A stretch of DNA of 64,000 nucleotides from Motilibacter deserti (GTDB taxonomy: Bacteria > Actinomycetota > Actinomycetes > Motilibacterales > Motilibacteraceae). This document shows positions 63,961-64,000 of this stretch, piece after piece; position 1 is the first letter of the stretch; each line of letters starts with the position of its first letter. A program made the translations under genes and the position numbers. A model generated the notes under the pieces. The model saw only the letters and a list, made by a program, of their open reading frames with translations, searched no databases and was not told the DNA's origin. The stretch spans positions 429,918-493,917 of the forward strand of contig NZ_JAANNP010000001.1 in NCBI RefSeq assembly GCF_011250635.1, given 5' to 3'.

Positions 63961-64000
63961 TCGTCGCTGTCCGGGTCGTCGCTGTCCGGGTCGTCGCTGT
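63961..64000. repeat. 15-bp tandem repeat at the window edge
   Basis: TCGTCGCTGTCCGGG repeats at 63961, 63976 and (partly) 63991, running off the end. Read in the ybeY frame it encodes DSDDP units, suggesting an acidic N-terminal extension of YbeY or a neighbouring coding region. Confidence 0.8.

Overview
The window is chromosomal DNA of a high-GC Gram-positive bacterium of the phylum Actinomycetota. The evidence is very high GC with strong G/C bias at third codon positions, frequent GTG starts, many 4-bp ATGA/GTGA gene overlaps, and a housekeeping order typical of actinobacteria (dusB, dgt, dnaG and a sigma factor; glyS near a zur-type regulator; uppS, recO, leuA; era, a CorC-like gene and ybeY). 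I cannot name the genus.

Layout. 1-10,419: the end of a secreted beta-helix protein; a divergent pair for cyclic-di-GMP signalling (EAL-DICT phosphodiesterase and PilZ receptor); small genes; an operon of ABC exporter plus DesKR-type two-component system; a Spo0M-like protein; and a chemotaxis receptor. 10,609-24,242: an integrated, less GC-rich genomic island bounded by a 46-bp direct repeat. The right copy is the 3' half of an intact tRNA gene with anticodon CAT. 24,273-35,319: a STAS/phosphatase-like pair, a response regulator-kinase-lipoprotein operon, an exported DUF1501/DUF1800 pair, tRNA-Asn, and a YtxH/DUF5709/topoisomerase IB cluster. 35,593-41,046: one giant secreted ThuA-glucose-dehydrogenase-like protein. 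41,528-64,000: the housekeeping block, almost all on the minus strand, with a leucine-rich leader peptide in front of leuA.

The island is the part most worth attention. Its right end holds a tyrosine integrase, a 55-residue excisionase-like protein, a winged-helix protein coupled to it by overlap, a regulator-like gene, and two matched palindromic operators. Its cargo looks like anti-phage defence. A three-gene operon encodes a Cap4/DUF4297-type nuclease, a small middle component and an SMC/Rad50-like ATPase, matching the Lamassu / ABC-three-component plan. Divergent from it is a single 830-residue DinG/Rad3-type helicase with a C-terminal PD-(D/E)XK nuclease motif. A second minus-strand operon encodes a MazG-like pyrophosphohydrolase, a protein with a possible EVE/PUA-like front and an HNH nuclease end, and a small one-helix membrane protein. 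I know no named system for the helicase-nuclease or for the MazG-HNH-membrane trio. There are no conjugation or phage structural genes, so the island is a compact, probably non-self-transmissible carrier of defence genes with a decayed IS5-type transposase.

Other features to note are an in-frame 27-bp tandem repeat in the front of dusB, related short repeats on both sides of a DUF559-like gene, and a 31-bp duplication around the start codon of a monooxygenase-like gene.
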